A stretch of DNA of 64,000 bases from Pseudomonas urmiensis (GCF_014268815.2 NZ_JABWRE020000001.1:2609001-2673000); one strand, 5' to 3'. Counted from the first letter of the stretch, positions 19,810 to 29,522 are shown. Made by a program: numbers and translations. The notes: generated by a model from the letters alone, not told the origin.

Positions 19810-20661
19810 TCAGTCAGTTCCCCCGCGCTTTTCCAGGCTCTCAACCAACGCTTTGGCCAGCGCCTTGTCGGAAAACGGGTTCTGCCCAGTGATCAGCTCG
19901 CGGTCGACCACCACGTGGGGCGTCCAGGCGTTGACGTAGTTCATCTGGCCTCCCGCGCCAGCCATGGCGTTGGCCGGGTAGAACAACAACCGTTGATCCT
20001 TCAGCGAGCCTTCGAAGACCTGTTCCTCGGGGTCGGAGAAAATGGTCATGCGATAACCCTGGTAGATCCAGTTACTGGCCGCTGGTTTATCGCCGCGAGC
20101 CAACGCTGCCTGGTAGCTGGCAGGGTCCTGCTGGGCAGACAACAGCGCAATCGGTCCGTGGCAGATGGCTGCGGTTGGCTTGCCCGCTTGATGGAAATGA
20201 CGCAACAGCGCGCCAACATCGGGGTTATTGGCCAGATCAATCAACGGCGCATGGCCACCTGGAATGAACAGCCCCGCGTAACGATGCAAATCCCCAGCAA
20301 GCACTTCTTTGACTGACAGGGTGTCTTTGATCCCAGGCAGGCTGTCCACCAGCTTGCCGATACGCTGCATTTCTGCGGCGTCACCGCCAAAGTACTGCGG
20401 GTCGACCGAGCGTACATCGACGCTGGGCGCATTACCCTTGGGCGTGACCAACACCAGCGTGTAACCGGCCTTTAACAACTGGTCGGCTGGTACGCCGAAT
20501 TCGTTGAGGTAATAACCGGTGGAGTACTGCTTGGCGTGTTGCAACGGCAGTTGATTTTCGCTGGACAGCAGCACCAGCACTTCGCCCTTGGGCGCGGCGG
20601 CGGCGCCACCGGCAAACAGCGCACCGGCAATAGCCAGCGCCAGAGTAGAGGTCTTGTTCAT
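19810..20661 (-). CDS. Exported DJ-1/PfpI family protein
   Basis: A 283-residue protein with a clear signal peptide (first 22 residues, ending GGAAAA), so it should act in the periplasm. The DJ-1/PfpI core shows the nucleophile elbow AAICHGPIALLS with the reactive cysteine and FIPGGHAPLIDL before it, as in Hsp31/glyoxalase III-like members. It is preceded by a monooxygenase-like gene 14 bases upstream in the same direction. An intracellular chaperone or deglycase role is typical for the family; an exported version is less usual. Confidence 0.82.
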   Translation of the reverse strand: MNKTSTLALAIAGALFAGGAAAAPKGEVLVLLSSENQLPLQHAKQYSTGYYLNEFGVPADQLLKAGYTLVLVTPKGNAPSVDVRSVDPQYFGGDAAEMQRIGKLVDSLPGIKDTLSVKEVLAGDLHRYAGLFIPGGHAPLIDLANNPDVGALLRHFHQAGKPTAAICHGPIALLSAQQDPASYQAALARGDKPAASNWIYQGYRMTIFSDPEEQVFEGSLKDQRLLFYPANAMAGAGGQMNYVNAWTPHVVVDRELITGQNPFSDKALAKALVESLEKRGGTD

Positions 20662-20675
20662 CAGTCTTCCCAGAT

Positions 20676-20981
20676 TTAGGCGAAAGGAGCGGTGTCCAGT
20701 GGACGAGCCAGATGGACTTGCGGGGCGCTAACCAGCCAGTCGGCGACAGTGGCGCGATAAGCCTGATAGTGAGCGCTCTGCCGGTGCGCCTCGATGGCAG
20801 CGTGGTCGGTGTACAGCTCGAACAGCTCGAACGCCACTTCATCGCCCTCTCGAACGAACAGGTCGTAGCGCAGATTGCCGGGCTCGGCGCGCGAATCGGC
20901 AACCAATGAACGTAGGGCTTGCTCTAGCGCATCGCGATACTCGGGTTTGGGGCAGATGGTGGCAAAAATGCTGATAGGCAT
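20676..20981 (-). CDS. Antibiotic biosynthesis monooxygenase domain protein (YgiN-like)
   Basis: A 101-residue single-domain ABM protein with a ferredoxin-like fold. The pattern IFATICPKPEYRDALEQALRS, then EPGNLRYDLFVREGDEVAFELFELYTD, is characteristic of YgiN-like quinol monooxygenases and related small oxygenases. It lies in a two-gene transcript with the exported DJ-1 protein and is divergent from a LysR gene, probably its regulator; quinone or aldehyde stress is a plausible but unproven theme. Confidence 0.82.
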   Translation of the reverse strand: MPISIFATICPKPEYRDALEQALRSLVADSRAEPGNLRYDLFVREGDEVAFELFELYTDHAAIEAHRQSAHYQAYRATVADWLVSAPQVHLARPLDTAPFA

Positions 20982-21038
20982 GGGGCCTCCCAGTGAGTGG
21001 TAACGATCAGTGGGCCTATGCTAACCAGCGCGCTATGA

Positions 21039-21052
21039 TTCGATAATTCGAA
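21039..21052. promoter_or_regulatory. Palindrome between the monooxygenase and LysR genes
   Basis: TTCGATAATTCGAA, a near-perfect palindrome, sits in the 78-base gap between divergent genes and ends eight bases before the LysR start codon. It fits a LysR-type or autoregulatory binding site. Confidence 0.4.
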
Positions 21053-21059
21053 AGCGCTT

Positions 21060-21989
21060 ATGCCTGCGATCCAAAAAATGAATATCACTCACAAAGATCT
21101 CAATCTATTGCTGGTATTCCACGTGCTCTATCAAGAGCGCAATGCCACCCTGGCCGCCGAGCGCATGGCCCTCAGCCAACCGGCGCTAAGCCATAAGCTC
21201 AACAAACTGCGGCATCAGTTCGGCGACCCCTTGTTCGTGCGCGCGCCACGCGGCCTGACGCCGACACCCCGGGCTCACGAGATGGCGCCGCAAGTGCAGC
21301 GTCTGGTTGAGGATCTACAGGGTTTCTATGAACGCTGCGACGGCCAGGACTTCCTCACCCGCCCTGCCCGCCTGCATCTGTACAGCACCGACTACATGGA
21401 GCAGACGCTACTACCTCGGTTGCTGCCGATCATCCGCAGCCAGGCGCCCAACCTGGTGTTGATCACCCACAACACGCGTGGCCAACTGCCACGCGAAGCC
21501 CTGGAAAAAGGCACCTGCGACCTGGCCATCGCCGGCTTCTACACCGACTTGCCGGACACTTTCCACCAGCAGCGCCTGCTCAGCGAAGACTTCGTGGTGC
21601 TGGCCGCACGCAGCAACCCACGCCTTGGCGCAGGCATGAGCCTGGAAGCGTTCCTTGCTTGCGAGCATCTGCTGACCACCCTGACCGGTGATCTCGACGG
21701 CCTGGTCGACCGCGCGCTGCGCGCTGAAGGGCGCAGCCGGCGGGTGGTGGCCGGGCTGTCCAGCTTCCTGGCGCCGGCCCGCTTGATACGCGGCACCGAT
21801 CTACTCCTTACCTGCCTGCGGGCAGTGGCGGTCGAAGCCGTCGAGCGTGATCCAGAGCTGTGCATTTACCCCATGCCCTTGCCGTTGCCAACAATCGAGC
21901 TCATGCAGATCTGGCACGAACGCACCCACACCGACCCATTACGCAAATGGTTCCGCCAGCAAGTGTGGGAGGTGGCCGCTCAGGCCTGA
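21060..21989 (+). CDS. LysR family transcriptional regulator
   Basis: About 309 residues. The N-terminal winged helix reads LNLLLVFHVLYQERNATLAA, then MALSQPALSHKLNKLRHQFG; the rest is a periplasmic-binding-like effector domain. ATG 21060 and 21078 are both possible, without a clear ribosome site. Divergent to the ABM/DJ-1 pair, which it probably controls. Confidence 0.85.
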   Translation: MPAIQKMNITHKDLNLLLVFHVLYQERNATLAAERMALSQPALSHKLNKLRHQFGDPLFVRAPRGLTPTPRAHEMAPQVQRLVEDLQGFYERCDGQDFLTRPARLHLYSTDYMEQTLLPRLLPIIRSQAPNLVLITHNTRGQLPREALEKGTCDLAIAGFYTDLPDTFHQQRLLSEDFVVLAARSNPRLGAGMSLEAFLACEHLLTTLTGDLDGLVDRALRAEGRSRRVVAGLSSFLAPARLIRGTDLLLTCLRAVAVEAVERDPELCIYPMPLPLPTIELMQIWHERTHTDPLRKWFRQQVWEVAAQA

Positions 21990-21997
21990 TACTCGAC

Positions 21998-22029
21998 TGC
22001 GGGCAAAGCCGGGTGCCGACTTGCCCGCA
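21998..22029. terminator. Inverted repeat between convergent genes
   Basis: TGCGGGCAA at 21998-22006 and TTGCCCGCA at 22021-22029 are perfect reverse complements around a 14-base loop, between the ends of the LysR and mqo genes. REP-like in content; probable terminator. Confidence 0.5.
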
Positions 22030-22041
22030 ACAAGCTAACGA

Positions 22042-23631
22042 TCAGGGCGTGGCCACGGGCGTTGGCGCACTACTCGGCACCGCCAGTTGCAGTACCTCGT
22101 TGGTATAGGCCCACTCTTTCTCGACCATGTCTGGGTGGTCGTTCAACCGCGTGCCATAGGATGGGATGATCTCACGCAGTTTGGTCTGCCAGGCCGGCGA
22201 GGCCATTTTGTCCTTGAACACCCGCTGCATCAGATCGAGCATGATCGGCGGTGCCGTCGAGGCGCCCGGCGAGGCACCGAGCAAGCCGGCGATGCTGCCA
22301 TCCTTGGCGGCGACCACTTCGGTACCCAGCTTCAGCACACCGCCCTGATCCTTGTCTTTCTTGATGATCTGCACACGCTGGCCTGCCTGCCACAGGCGCC
22401 AGTCTTCCTGCTTGGCGTTGGGGAAGTAGGTCTTGAGTGCGTCAAACCGATCAGCATCCGATTGCAGCACTTGGCCGATCAGGTACTGCACCAGATCGAA
22501 CTCGCGCACCCCTACCCGAACCATCGGCCAGACGTTATGGGTGGACATGCTGGCAAACAGGTCCAGAAGCGACCCTTCCTTGAGAAACTTGGTGGAGAAG
22601 GTGGCGAACGGCCCGAACAGAATCACCTGCTTGCCATCGAGCACGCGGGTGTCCAGGTGCGGCACCGACATCGGCGGCGCACCGGTCGAGGCGATACCGT
22701 AGGCCTTGGCCATGTGCCGCTTGGCGATGGCCGGGTTGTCAGTCACCAGGAACGAGCCGCCGACCGGAAAACCTGCGTAATCCTTGGCCTCATCGATGCC
22801 GGCTTTTTGCAGCAGCGGCAGCGCCGCACCACCTGCACCGATGAACAAGAACTTGGTATCCGTGGCCGATTTGCTGCCGTCCTTGAGGTTCTTGTACTCG
22901 ACGTGCCAAGAGCCATCGTCGTTACGGCTGATGTCCTCCACTTCGGTCGACAGTTTCAAGTCGAAATTCGGTCGAGTTTGTAGGTAGCCGACGTACTGGC
23001 GGGTGATCTCGCCGAAATTCACATCAGTGCCGATCGGCGTCCAGGTCACCGCCAATTTCTGATTCGGATCACGCCCTTCCATCATCAACGGCACCCACTT
23101 CTTGATCTGCTCCGGGTCCTCGGAGTACTGCATGGGGCGGAACAGCGGGCTGGCCTGCAGCGCCTCGTAACGCCGTTTCAAGAAGCGGATGTTGTCATCG
23201 CCCCAGACGAAGCTCATGTGCGGGGTGGAATTGATGAACGAGCGCGGGTTCTTCAGCACCCCGCTCTTGACCTGCCAGGCCAGAAACTGCCGGGTGATCT
23301 GGAACGACTCATTGATCTCGATGGCCTTGGAGATGTCGATCTTGCCGTCTTTCTCCGGTGTGTAGTTAAGCTCGGCCAATGCCGAGTGACCGGTGCCGGC
23401 GTTGTTCCAGCCGTTGGAGCTTTCCTCGGCGACTTTGTCCAGGCGCTCGACCATCTGCATCGACCAACCCGGTTCCAATTCATTGAGCCAGATGGCCAAG
23501 GTCGAGCTCATGATGCCGCCACCCACCAGCAACACATCGACCCGCTTGGTCTCTGCCGCCTGGGCATTGAATAGGCCGCAGGCCATGACCAGGCTGGCCA
23601 ACGCCAATTTCGACTTGATCGTGATGTTCAT
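22042..23631 (-). CDS. mqo: Malate:quinone oxidoreductase with N-terminal signal-like segment
   Basis: A 529-residue FAD enzyme that oxidises malate to oxaloacetate and passes electrons to quinone. The dinucleotide site is [20 protein letters not shown], followed by [20 protein letters not shown], both diagnostic of Mqo. The first 29 residues ([20 protein letters not shown]) look like a Sec signal peptide, so the protein may be exported or anchored, which is unexpected for an enzyme of the cytoplasmic TCA cycle. ATG 23631 is preceded by GGGAGAGG. Confidence 0.9.
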   Translation of the reverse strand: MNITIKSKLALASLVMACGLFNAQAAETKRVDVLLVGGGIMSSTLAIWLNELEPGWSMQMVERLDKVAEESSNGWNNAGTGHSALAELNYTPEKDGKIDISKAIEINESFQITRQFLAWQVKSGVLKNPRSFINSTPHMSFVWGDDNIRFLKRRYEALQASPLFRPMQYSEDPEQIKKWVPLMMEGRDPNQKLAVTWTPIGTDVNFGEITRQYVGYLQTRPNFDLKLSTEVEDISRNDDGSWHVEYKNLKDGSKSATDTKFLFIGAGGAALPLLQKAGIDEAKDYAGFPVGGSFLVTDNPAIAKRHMAKAYGIASTGAPPMSVPHLDTRVLDGKQVILFGPFATFSTKFLKEGSLLDLFASMSTHNVWPMVRVGVREFDLVQYLIGQVLQSDADRFDALKTYFPNAKQEDWRLWQAGQRVQIIKKDKDQGGVLKLGTEVVAAKDGSIAGLLGASPGASTAPPIMLDLMQRVFKDKMASPAWQTKLREIIPSYGTRLNDHPDMVEKEWAYTNEVLQLAVPSSAPTPVATP

Positions 23632-23760
23632 GTCCTCTCCCACGAGGCGCAGCGGGCCTCGATCTGTTCTGCGTGCTTCTCCATGCCCTGCTCCGTCACA
23701 TTTAGCCTGGAATCAAGCTTAGCTGAGCAATTCACTCGGGCATCATTTGCAGCCCCCGGA

Positions 23761-23785
23761 ACCTGTAGCGGGCTTGCCCCCGATT
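23761..23785. repeat. REP fragment in the 303-base mqo/radical SAM gap
   Basis: ACCTGTAGCGGGCTTGCCC is a partial REP copy. The rest of the gap 23632-23934 holds the divergent promoters and the LexA box at 23902; I see no small gene in it. Confidence 0.55.
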
Positions 23786-23901
23786 GCGCACTATCAGGCA
23801 ACGTTGCCGGCCCTGCAGACGCTATCGCGGGACCTGCGTCTTTCAGCGTTAAGCGAACACAGACGACAACAGGCACTTGCATCCAACCCCTTCTGCAAAT
23901 A

Positions 23902-23917
23902 CTGTATGAATATTCAG
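23902..23917 (+). promoter_or_regulatory. LexA-binding SOS box
   Basis: CTGTATGAATATTCAG matches the gammaproteobacterial LexA consensus CTG-N10-CAG with an alternating AT-rich centre, and the dyad extends to AATACTG/CAGTATT at 23898-23921. It ends 17 bases before the start codon of the radical SAM gene, a position where bound LexA would block transcription. Confidence 0.85.
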
Positions 23918-23934
23918 TATTTTGAGTAGACCCC

Positions 23935-25155
23935 ATGCAACTCATCGCCAAACTCGGCATCCTCGCCGACGCTGCCAAATACGACGCCTCGTGCGCCAGC
24001 AGCGGTGCCCCCAAGCGCAGCTCGCGTGGCCGCGAGGGGCTTGGCGCCACCGATGGCATGGGCATCTGCCACAGCTACACCCCTGATGGCCGCTGCGTCT
24101 CGTTGCTCAAGGTACTGCTGACCAATTTCTGTCTGTACGACTGCCAATACTGCGTCAACCGCCGCTCCAGCAACGTCCCGCGAGCGCGCTTCAGCCCTGA
24201 GGAGGTGGTGCGCCTTACCCTGGATTTCTACCGGCGCAACTGCATCAGCGGCCTGTTTCTCAGCTCCGGCATCATCCGCTCGGCCGACTACACCATGGAG
24301 CAATTGATCGAGGTGGCGCGCCTGCTACGTGAGGAGCACGAGTTCCGAGGCTACATCCACCTCAAGACCATTCCCGATGCCGACCCCCTGCTGATCGAAC
24401 AAGCCGGCCGCCTGGCCGACCGGCTCAGCGTCAATGTCGAACTGCCTACCGACGCCAGCCTCAAACGCCTGGCTCCGGAAAAGCACGCCCATACCATCCG
24501 CCAGGCCATGGGCACCATCCAGCAAGGCCAGCTGGCAGTAGCTGGCGAACCTCGTGCACCGCGCTTCACCCCGGCGGGACAAAGCACCCAAGTGATCGTC
24601 GGCGCCGACGACACCGATGACCGCACCCTGCTGGGCAATGCCGAATCGCTGTACCAGGGCTATGGCCTCAAGCGCGTTTATTACTCGGCCTTCAGCCCGA
24701 TACCCGACAGCCCCAACAGCGTGCCGTTGGCAGCCCCGCCGCTGCTGCGCGAGCACCGCCTGTACCAGGCCGACTTCCTGATGCGCGGCTATGGCTACAA
24801 GGCCGGCGAGCTACTGAGCCAGGCAGGCAACCTGGATCTGGACATCGACCCCAAGCTTGCCTGGGCCTTGGCCAACCGAGAGGTATTCCCGCTTGATGTG
24901 AACCGCGCCGAACCTGCGCTGTTGGCGCGCATCCCCGGCATCGGTCTGCGCAGCGTGCAGCGGCTGGTGGCGCTGCGCCGGGAACGGCGCATCCGCTATG
25001 ACGACCTGATCCAGCTGCGGTGTGTGCTGGACAAGGCTCGCCCATTCATCGTCACCAGTGACTACCGCCCGGCTCAAGCCGAGCTGCGCAGCGGCCTGTT
25101 GCGCGCACGCCTGCGCGAACCGCAGGCCCCGGTGCAGATGGGGCTGTGGGGATGA
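23935..25155 (+). CDS. Putative DNA modification/repair radical SAM protein
   Basis: A 406-residue radical SAM protein. The iron-sulfur cysteines are in FCLYDCQYCVNRR, here CxxxCxxC after TN. The C-terminal part carries a helix-hairpin-helix region (DVNRAEPALLARIPGIGLRSVQRLVAL) that usually binds DNA. This combination defines a family annotated as putative DNA modification/repair radical SAM, which is nearly always encoded beside a DUF4130 protein, as here: the next gene overlaps it by four bases. A perfect LexA box upstream indicates SOS control. The chemical reaction is not known. Confidence 0.85.
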   Translation: MQLIAKLGILADAAKYDASCASSGAPKRSSRGREGLGATDGMGICHSYTPDGRCVSLLKVLLTNFCLYDCQYCVNRRSSNVPRARFSPEEVVRLTLDFYRRNCISGLFLSSGIIRSADYTMEQLIEVARLLREEHEFRGYIHLKTIPDADPLLIEQAGRLADRLSVNVELPTDASLKRLAPEKHAHTIRQAMGTIQQGQLAVAGEPRAPRFTPAGQSTQVIVGADDTDDRTLLGNAESLYQGYGLKRVYYSAFSPIPDSPNSVPLAAPPLLREHRLYQADFLMRGYGYKAGELLSQAGNLDLDIDPKLAWALANREVFPLDVNRAEPALLARIPGIGLRSVQRLVALRRERRIRYDDLIQLRCVLDKARPFIVTSDYRPAQAELRSGLLRARLREPQAPVQMGLWG

Positions 25156-25988
25156 TCGCGCTCGATTGCGACAACCATTTTGCCCTGTGGCGCGAACAGG
25201 CGCGCACGCTGCTCAGCCACGGCATCGACCCCGCCCAGGTCAGCTGGGCACAAGGTCCGATCGACGATTTGCTCGCCGTGCCGAGGCCATTACCAGAAGG
25301 CCGTGGGCCATTCCAAGCGAAAGTACCGGCGGCCCTGTTGAGCCAGCTGGAGCAAGCGGGCCGCTACCACGGCGAGCAGCGCTGGAACCTGCTCTATGAG
25401 GTGCTCTGGCGGGTTGCCCACGGCGACCGCACTGCCATGCTCGCAGGTGATCGCCTAGGTAGCGAACTGCACCGGCGGATCAAGCAGGTCAGCCGCGAAG
25501 CCCACCACCTGCACGCCTTCGTGCGTTTCGTACCGCTTCCAGCACTGCTCGCCGAGCAGCTGCAGCTTGACCTGGTCGCCTACCATGAACCGGCGCACGA
25601 CATCCTCGAAAGTGCCAGCAGCCACTTCGCCGATCGCCTCGGCCGCCAGCGCTGGCTGATCGCAACCGATCGCGACGCTGTGCGCTTCGATGGGCAAACC
25701 CTGGATTACCGTCGTCAGTGCCCAGAGCAGTGGCGCCAGTGGGCGCGGCATGCCGAAGACCCTGGCGCAGAGCTGTGGCGCACCTACTACCGACACACCT
25801 TCAACCCGGCCCGGCTCAACCCCGATGCCCTGCGCCTGCACATGCCGGGCAGGTTCTGGCGGCACTTGCCCGAGGGCATGCTGATCCCGCAACTGATGGG
25901 CCAGGCTCGCCAAGGCAAGCAGCGCGATGGCCAGGCGCTGGAAGTGGCGCAGCAAGCTGGCAAGCGGATTGCCAAGGCTCGCGATTAG
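25152..25988 (+). CDS. DUF4130 DNA-metabolism partner protein
   Basis: A 278-residue protein of the DUF4130 family, described as a probable DNA metabolism protein always linked to the radical SAM gene. Features are WNLLYEVLWRVAHGDR near the centre, HHLHAFVRFVP, and HDILESASSHFADRLGRQRW, then WRTYYRHTFNPARLNP. In other bacteria this domain can be fused to a uracil-DNA-glycosylase-like domain; here only the single domain is present. ATG 25152 overlaps the preceding stop (ATGA), which implies translational coupling and SOS co-induction. Confidence 0.83.
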   Translation: MIALDCDNHFALWREQARTLLSHGIDPAQVSWAQGPIDDLLAVPRPLPEGRGPFQAKVPAALLSQLEQAGRYHGEQRWNLLYEVLWRVAHGDRTAMLAGDRLGSELHRRIKQVSREAHHLHAFVRFVPLPALLAEQLQLDLVAYHEPAHDILESASSHFADRLGRQRWLIATDRDAVRFDGQTLDYRRQCPEQWRQWARHAEDPGAELWRTYYRHTFNPARLNPDALRLHMPGRFWRHLPEGMLIPQLMGQARQGKQRDGQALEVAQQAGKRIAKARD

Positions 25989-26101
25989 GCCTGCGGCCAA
26001 CCTTCTCCTGCGCTTTCCCAGCCTTCGCCTGCAAATGTGAAAATTTCCTAAAAAATTGTAGGAAACCAGTCTTTTTTCCTGCGACAAATCCTGACACACT
26101 G

Positions 26102-26117
26102 ATTGCTAATCATTCTC
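26102..26117 (+). promoter_or_regulatory. Fur box
   Basis: ATTGCTAATCATTCTC matches the Fur consensus half AATGATAATCATTATC at 13 of 16 positions and lies about 46 bases before the siderophore receptor start. It indicates repression by iron. Confidence 0.65.
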
Positions 26118-26163
26118 AGACGCAGAATTATTTGCTCTTTCAACCCGTCAGGAACCGCTGCTC

Positions 26164-28347
26164 ATGTCGCGCCCTTCTTCGCAACGCCGCTTCAGCCCCT
26201 CACGCAATCTACTGGCCATGGCCATCTGTATGGCGACCGTCGCTCCGGCGCTGGCCGAGGAAGCCGACCAGCCTAAGGATCAGGCGCAATCCAATGGTGC
26301 GGTAATGGAGCTCGGCGCTACCGAGGTCAGCTCTACCGGTCTGGGCAGCACGACAGAAGGAACGACCTCCTACACCACCGGCGCCATGGCGACTGCAACC
26401 AAATTGCCCTTGAGCCTGCGCGAGACCCCACAAGCGGTGACCGTGATCACCCGTCAGCGCATGGACGACCAGGCCATGACCAGCATCAACGATGTGGTCA
26501 AGTACAGCCCCGGCCTGTTCCTCAGCCAATCCAGCGGCCCAGGTCGCCAGACGTATTCGGCGCGCGGCTTTGATATCGATAACCTGATGTATGACGGTAT
26601 CCCCAGCAACTATCAGGGCTGGACGGTCGGCGCCCAGCCGAACCTGGCAATGTTCGACCGGGTGGAAGTAGTGCGTGGCGCAACCGGCCTGGTTACCGGT
26701 AGCGGCAACCCCTCGGCAGCGATCAACCTGGTCCGCAAGCGCCCGCTGGCCGAACAGAAAGTCACCCTGACCGGGGCTGCCGGCACTTGGGACAACTACC
26801 GCGGCGAGATCGACGCCTCCAGCCCGCTCAACGACAGCGGCACCCTGCGCGGACGAGTGGTCGCCTCTTATCGTGACGCCAACGGTTTCGTCGACAGCAT
26901 GGAGGAAAGCCATGGCCTGTTCTATGCGATCACTGAAGCGGACCTGAGCGACGACACCACCCTGACGCTGGGCTTCTCCAACCAGAAAGACAAGACCAAT
27001 TACTTCTGGGGCGCGTCGATGGTCGGCCTGGACGGCCACCACCTGGATTTGCCGCGCTCGTACAACCCAGGCACTGACTGGGAAAACAAAGACCAGGAAA
27101 TCAACACAGTGTTCGCCGAGGTGCGCCAGCGCCTGGCCAACGACTGGAAACTGCAGGTCAATGCCACCTATAGCGAGCAGGATGCGCTGTTCTCCGGTTC
27201 CTATCAGTCGCGCTGGGCCGCCGACCAGTCGCTGCAAAGAACCGTCTACCAGTCTGGCCAGGAAGAAAACCAGGCCGGCCTGGACGCGTTCGCCAGCGGC
27301 CCATTCCAAGCCTTTGGTCGCAGCCACGAACTGGTGGTGGGTGCGAGCAAACGCATCTATGACATGACCACCAACAACTACAGCCCCTACAACATGTTCT
27401 GGCCGCTCAATGGGCCGAAGCCGAACTTCGTCCACACCGACAACACGCGTGAAGTCACCACCCAGGATGCGGTCTACATGAGCACCCGCCTGAGCCTGGC
27501 CGACCCGCTGAAACTGATCCTCGGTGGGCGCCTGGACTGGTACGACTACGACAACCGTGACGACTCCGACGCCAGCTACAAGGTGACCCGCAACGTCACC
27601 CGCTATGCCGGCCTGATCTACGATCTGGACGAGCATCACTCGGTGTATGTCAGCTACAGCGACATCTTCAACCCGCAGAGCTCCAAGGACGTCTCCGGCA
27701 CGCCGGTCAAGCCGATCGTGGGCAAGAACTACGAGGTCGGCATCAAGGGTGAGTACTTCGACGGCGCCCTGAACGCAAGCTTGGCGGTGTTCCGCATCGA
27801 CCAGGAAAACCGAGCCGTACAAGTCGACGTACCGTGCCCACAACTGGCGTGCTACGAGGCCTCCGGTGAGGTTCGCAGCCAGGGTATCGAGTTGGAGCTG
27901 CAGGGCGCACTGACCGAGAACTGGCAGGTCGGCGCCGGTTACACCTATGCCCGCGCGCACACCACCAAGGATGAAAAAAGCCCGGAGAAGGTCAACAAGC
28001 AGCTCACCACCGACTTGCCCGAGCGCATGTTCAAGCTCTCGACTGTCTACCGCTTCCAGGGCCCGCTGGAAAAACTGCGCGTCGGCGGCAACGTCTACTG
28101 GCAGAGCCGCATGTACAACGACATCGCGCTTAGCGACGGCAGCAACTACCGCTTGATCCAGGGCGCCTATGCCGTCACTGACGTGATGGCCGGCTACCAG
28201 GTCAACCAGCACCTGGACCTGCAACTCAATGCCAACAACATCTTCGATCGCAAATACTACTCGTCGATCTCCTCTTCCTGGCAGTACGGCGGCGACACTT
28301 ATGGCGCCCCACGCAACATGATGCTGACGGCCAAATACAGCTTCTAA
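26164..28347 (+). CDS. TonB-dependent ferric siderophore receptor, FhuE/FpvA-like
   Basis: A 727-residue outer-membrane receptor. A signal peptide (to about residue 31, PALA) is followed by a plug domain beginning near LPLSLRETPQAVTVITRQRM and containing RGFDIDNLMYDGIP and VEVVRGATGLVTGSGNPSAA. The 22-strand barrel ends in ...AKYSF with a terminal phenylalanine. There is no N-terminal secretin/TonB short domain, so it is a transport receptor without sigma-factor signalling. It resembles FhuE-type receptors for hydroxamate siderophores such as coprogen or rhodotorulic acid. A Fur box precedes it; no sigma/anti-sigma pair is adjacent. Confidence 0.88.
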   Translation: MSRPSSQRRFSPSRNLLAMAICMATVAPALAEEADQPKDQAQSNGAVMELGATEVSSTGLGSTTEGTTSYTTGAMATATKLPLSLRETPQAVTVITRQRMDDQAMTSINDVVKYSPGLFLSQSSGPGRQTYSARGFDIDNLMYDGIPSNYQGWTVGAQPNLAMFDRVEVVRGATGLVTGSGNPSAAINLVRKRPLAEQKVTLTGAAGTWDNYRGEIDASSPLNDSGTLRGRVVASYRDANGFVDSMEESHGLFYAITEADLSDDTTLTLGFSNQKDKTNYFWGASMVGLDGHHLDLPRSYNPGTDWENKDQEINTVFAEVRQRLANDWKLQVNATYSEQDALFSGSYQSRWAADQSLQRTVYQSGQEENQAGLDAFASGPFQAFGRSHELVVGASKRIYDMTTNNYSPYNMFWPLNGPKPNFVHTDNTREVTTQDAVYMSTRLSLADPLKLILGGRLDWYDYDNRDDSDASYKVTRNVTRYAGLIYDLDEHHSVYVSYSDIFNPQSSKDVSGTPVKPIVGKNYEVGIKGEYFDGALNASLAVFRIDQENRAVQVDVPCPQLACYEASGEVRSQGIELELQGALTENWQVGAGYTYARAHTTKDEKSPEKVNKQLTTDLPERMFKLSTVYRFQGPLEKLRVGGNVYWQSRMYNDIALSDGSNYRLIQGAYAVTDVMAGYQVNQHLDLQLNANNIFDRKYYSSISSSWQYGGDTYGAPRNMMLTAKYSF

Positions 28348-28488
28348 GTCATCGCCCCTATCCATTCTGCGCAGGGACGCGCACCTCACCCTCCTCGCTT
28401 TGCTCCGCTATCGCTGACCTTTGTCAGCCCACGCGCCCATCACCCTTGATCTGCTGTTAGTACGTCTGAGCCTCGCTTGGCGCACGCC

Positions 28489-29322
28489 TCAACGGCGGGC
28501 TATCGGAATCCACACCTCGACGTAACCGGTCTCACGCCCCGGATCAAAGTCAGGGCTGTAGGCCTCGAACTCAGGCGCATCGGCAAAGCGGTAGTCTGAC
28601 GCTGGCAGCCACTGATTGAAAATGGTGAACATCGTCTGGTGGATCATCGAAATGTGGCCTTGATGGCGAAACACCGCATAGTCCTGCGGCGCCACCTTGA
28701 ATGAGCGAAATGACGCTGGCAGCCCATCGATGCGCGACACTTCGATACCGGCGATGTACTCAAAGCTGCCATCCTCCCCAGGGTTGCAGCACAGCCCATA
28801 GCACCAACGCCCTACCTGGCCGGGCACCTGGTCCATGTACGGATCGAACGCCTGCCACAGGCCGACGATGCCCTCGTTCTTGTCGAAGGTAAATCGCCCA
28901 CCTACGCCTGCGATAACCCACTCGCCACGACGCTCGAAACGCGGCTCGGGCAACTCGATCAATTTCAGTTGTTTCATTCTCAGCGGCTCAACCAGGGAAA
29001 GGTCATTGTCGGGCTGCTCGCGAACCTGTTTCGGCGTGACGCCAAATTGCTCGCAGAACGCACGGGTGAAGGCTTCGTGGGAGCCATAGCCTGCCGTCAA
29101 CGCCACCTGCAAGATGTCCGGCTGACCGTTACGCAGCGCCAGGGCCGCGTCGCTAAGCCGACGGGCACGGATGTAGCGCATCACCGGCCAACCGGTGGTC
29201 AGCGAGAAATAACGCGACAGGGCGAACGGCGACAGGTCGAAGCGCTGGGCAACCCGACCCAGGTCGAGCTCCGACTGCAACTCCGACTCGATGAACCACA
29301 GGATATTTTCGATACTGCGCAT
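28489..29322 (-). CDS. AraC family regulator with GyrI-like effector domain
   Basis: A 277-residue protein of the Rob-like architecture: N-terminal AraC helix-turn-helix pair (SELDLGRVAQRFDLSPFALS, then LQVALTAGYGSHEAFTRAFC) and a C-terminal GyrI/SOUL-like small-molecule domain (VAPQDYAVFRHQGHIS and YVEVWIPIARR at the end). Such proteins respond to drugs or hydrophobic ligands. ATG 29322 has GGAGGAG upstream. Confidence 0.87.
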   Translation of the reverse strand: MRSIENILWFIESELQSELDLGRVAQRFDLSPFALSRYFSLTTGWPVMRYIRARRLSDAALALRNGQPDILQVALTAGYGSHEAFTRAFCEQFGVTPKQVREQPDNDLSLVEPLRMKQLKLIELPEPRFERRGEWVIAGVGGRFTFDKNEGIVGLWQAFDPYMDQVPGQVGRWCYGLCCNPGEDGSFEYIAGIEVSRIDGLPASFRSFKVAPQDYAVFRHQGHISMIHQTMFTIFNQWLPASDYRFADAPEFEAYSPDFDPGRETGYVEVWIPIARR

Positions 29323-29463
29323 GACGATGCTCCTCCAAAGCAGCGCCGACAGTAGCAAATGTCTGGGGTGGGGATTTGATCGTTCTTGCGCGTTCAACGA
29401 CCTGCCGACTTTGTACGACGCAGCACGCGACGCTCCTACACGATCGATGCGTGCTGCGCAGAT

Positions 29464-29491
29464 CGTGTAGAAGCGGGCTTGCCCCGCGATA
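29464..29491. repeat. REP element
   Basis: GTAGAAGCGGGCTTGCCCCG with its flank is a REP copy between the AraC and pxpC genes. A further imperfect inverted repeat with CACGATCGATGCG and CAGATCGTG surrounds its left side. Confidence 0.6.
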
Positions 29492-29522
29492 GCGCCACAA
29501 CTGACCCAACAAGCGCTGGCTT

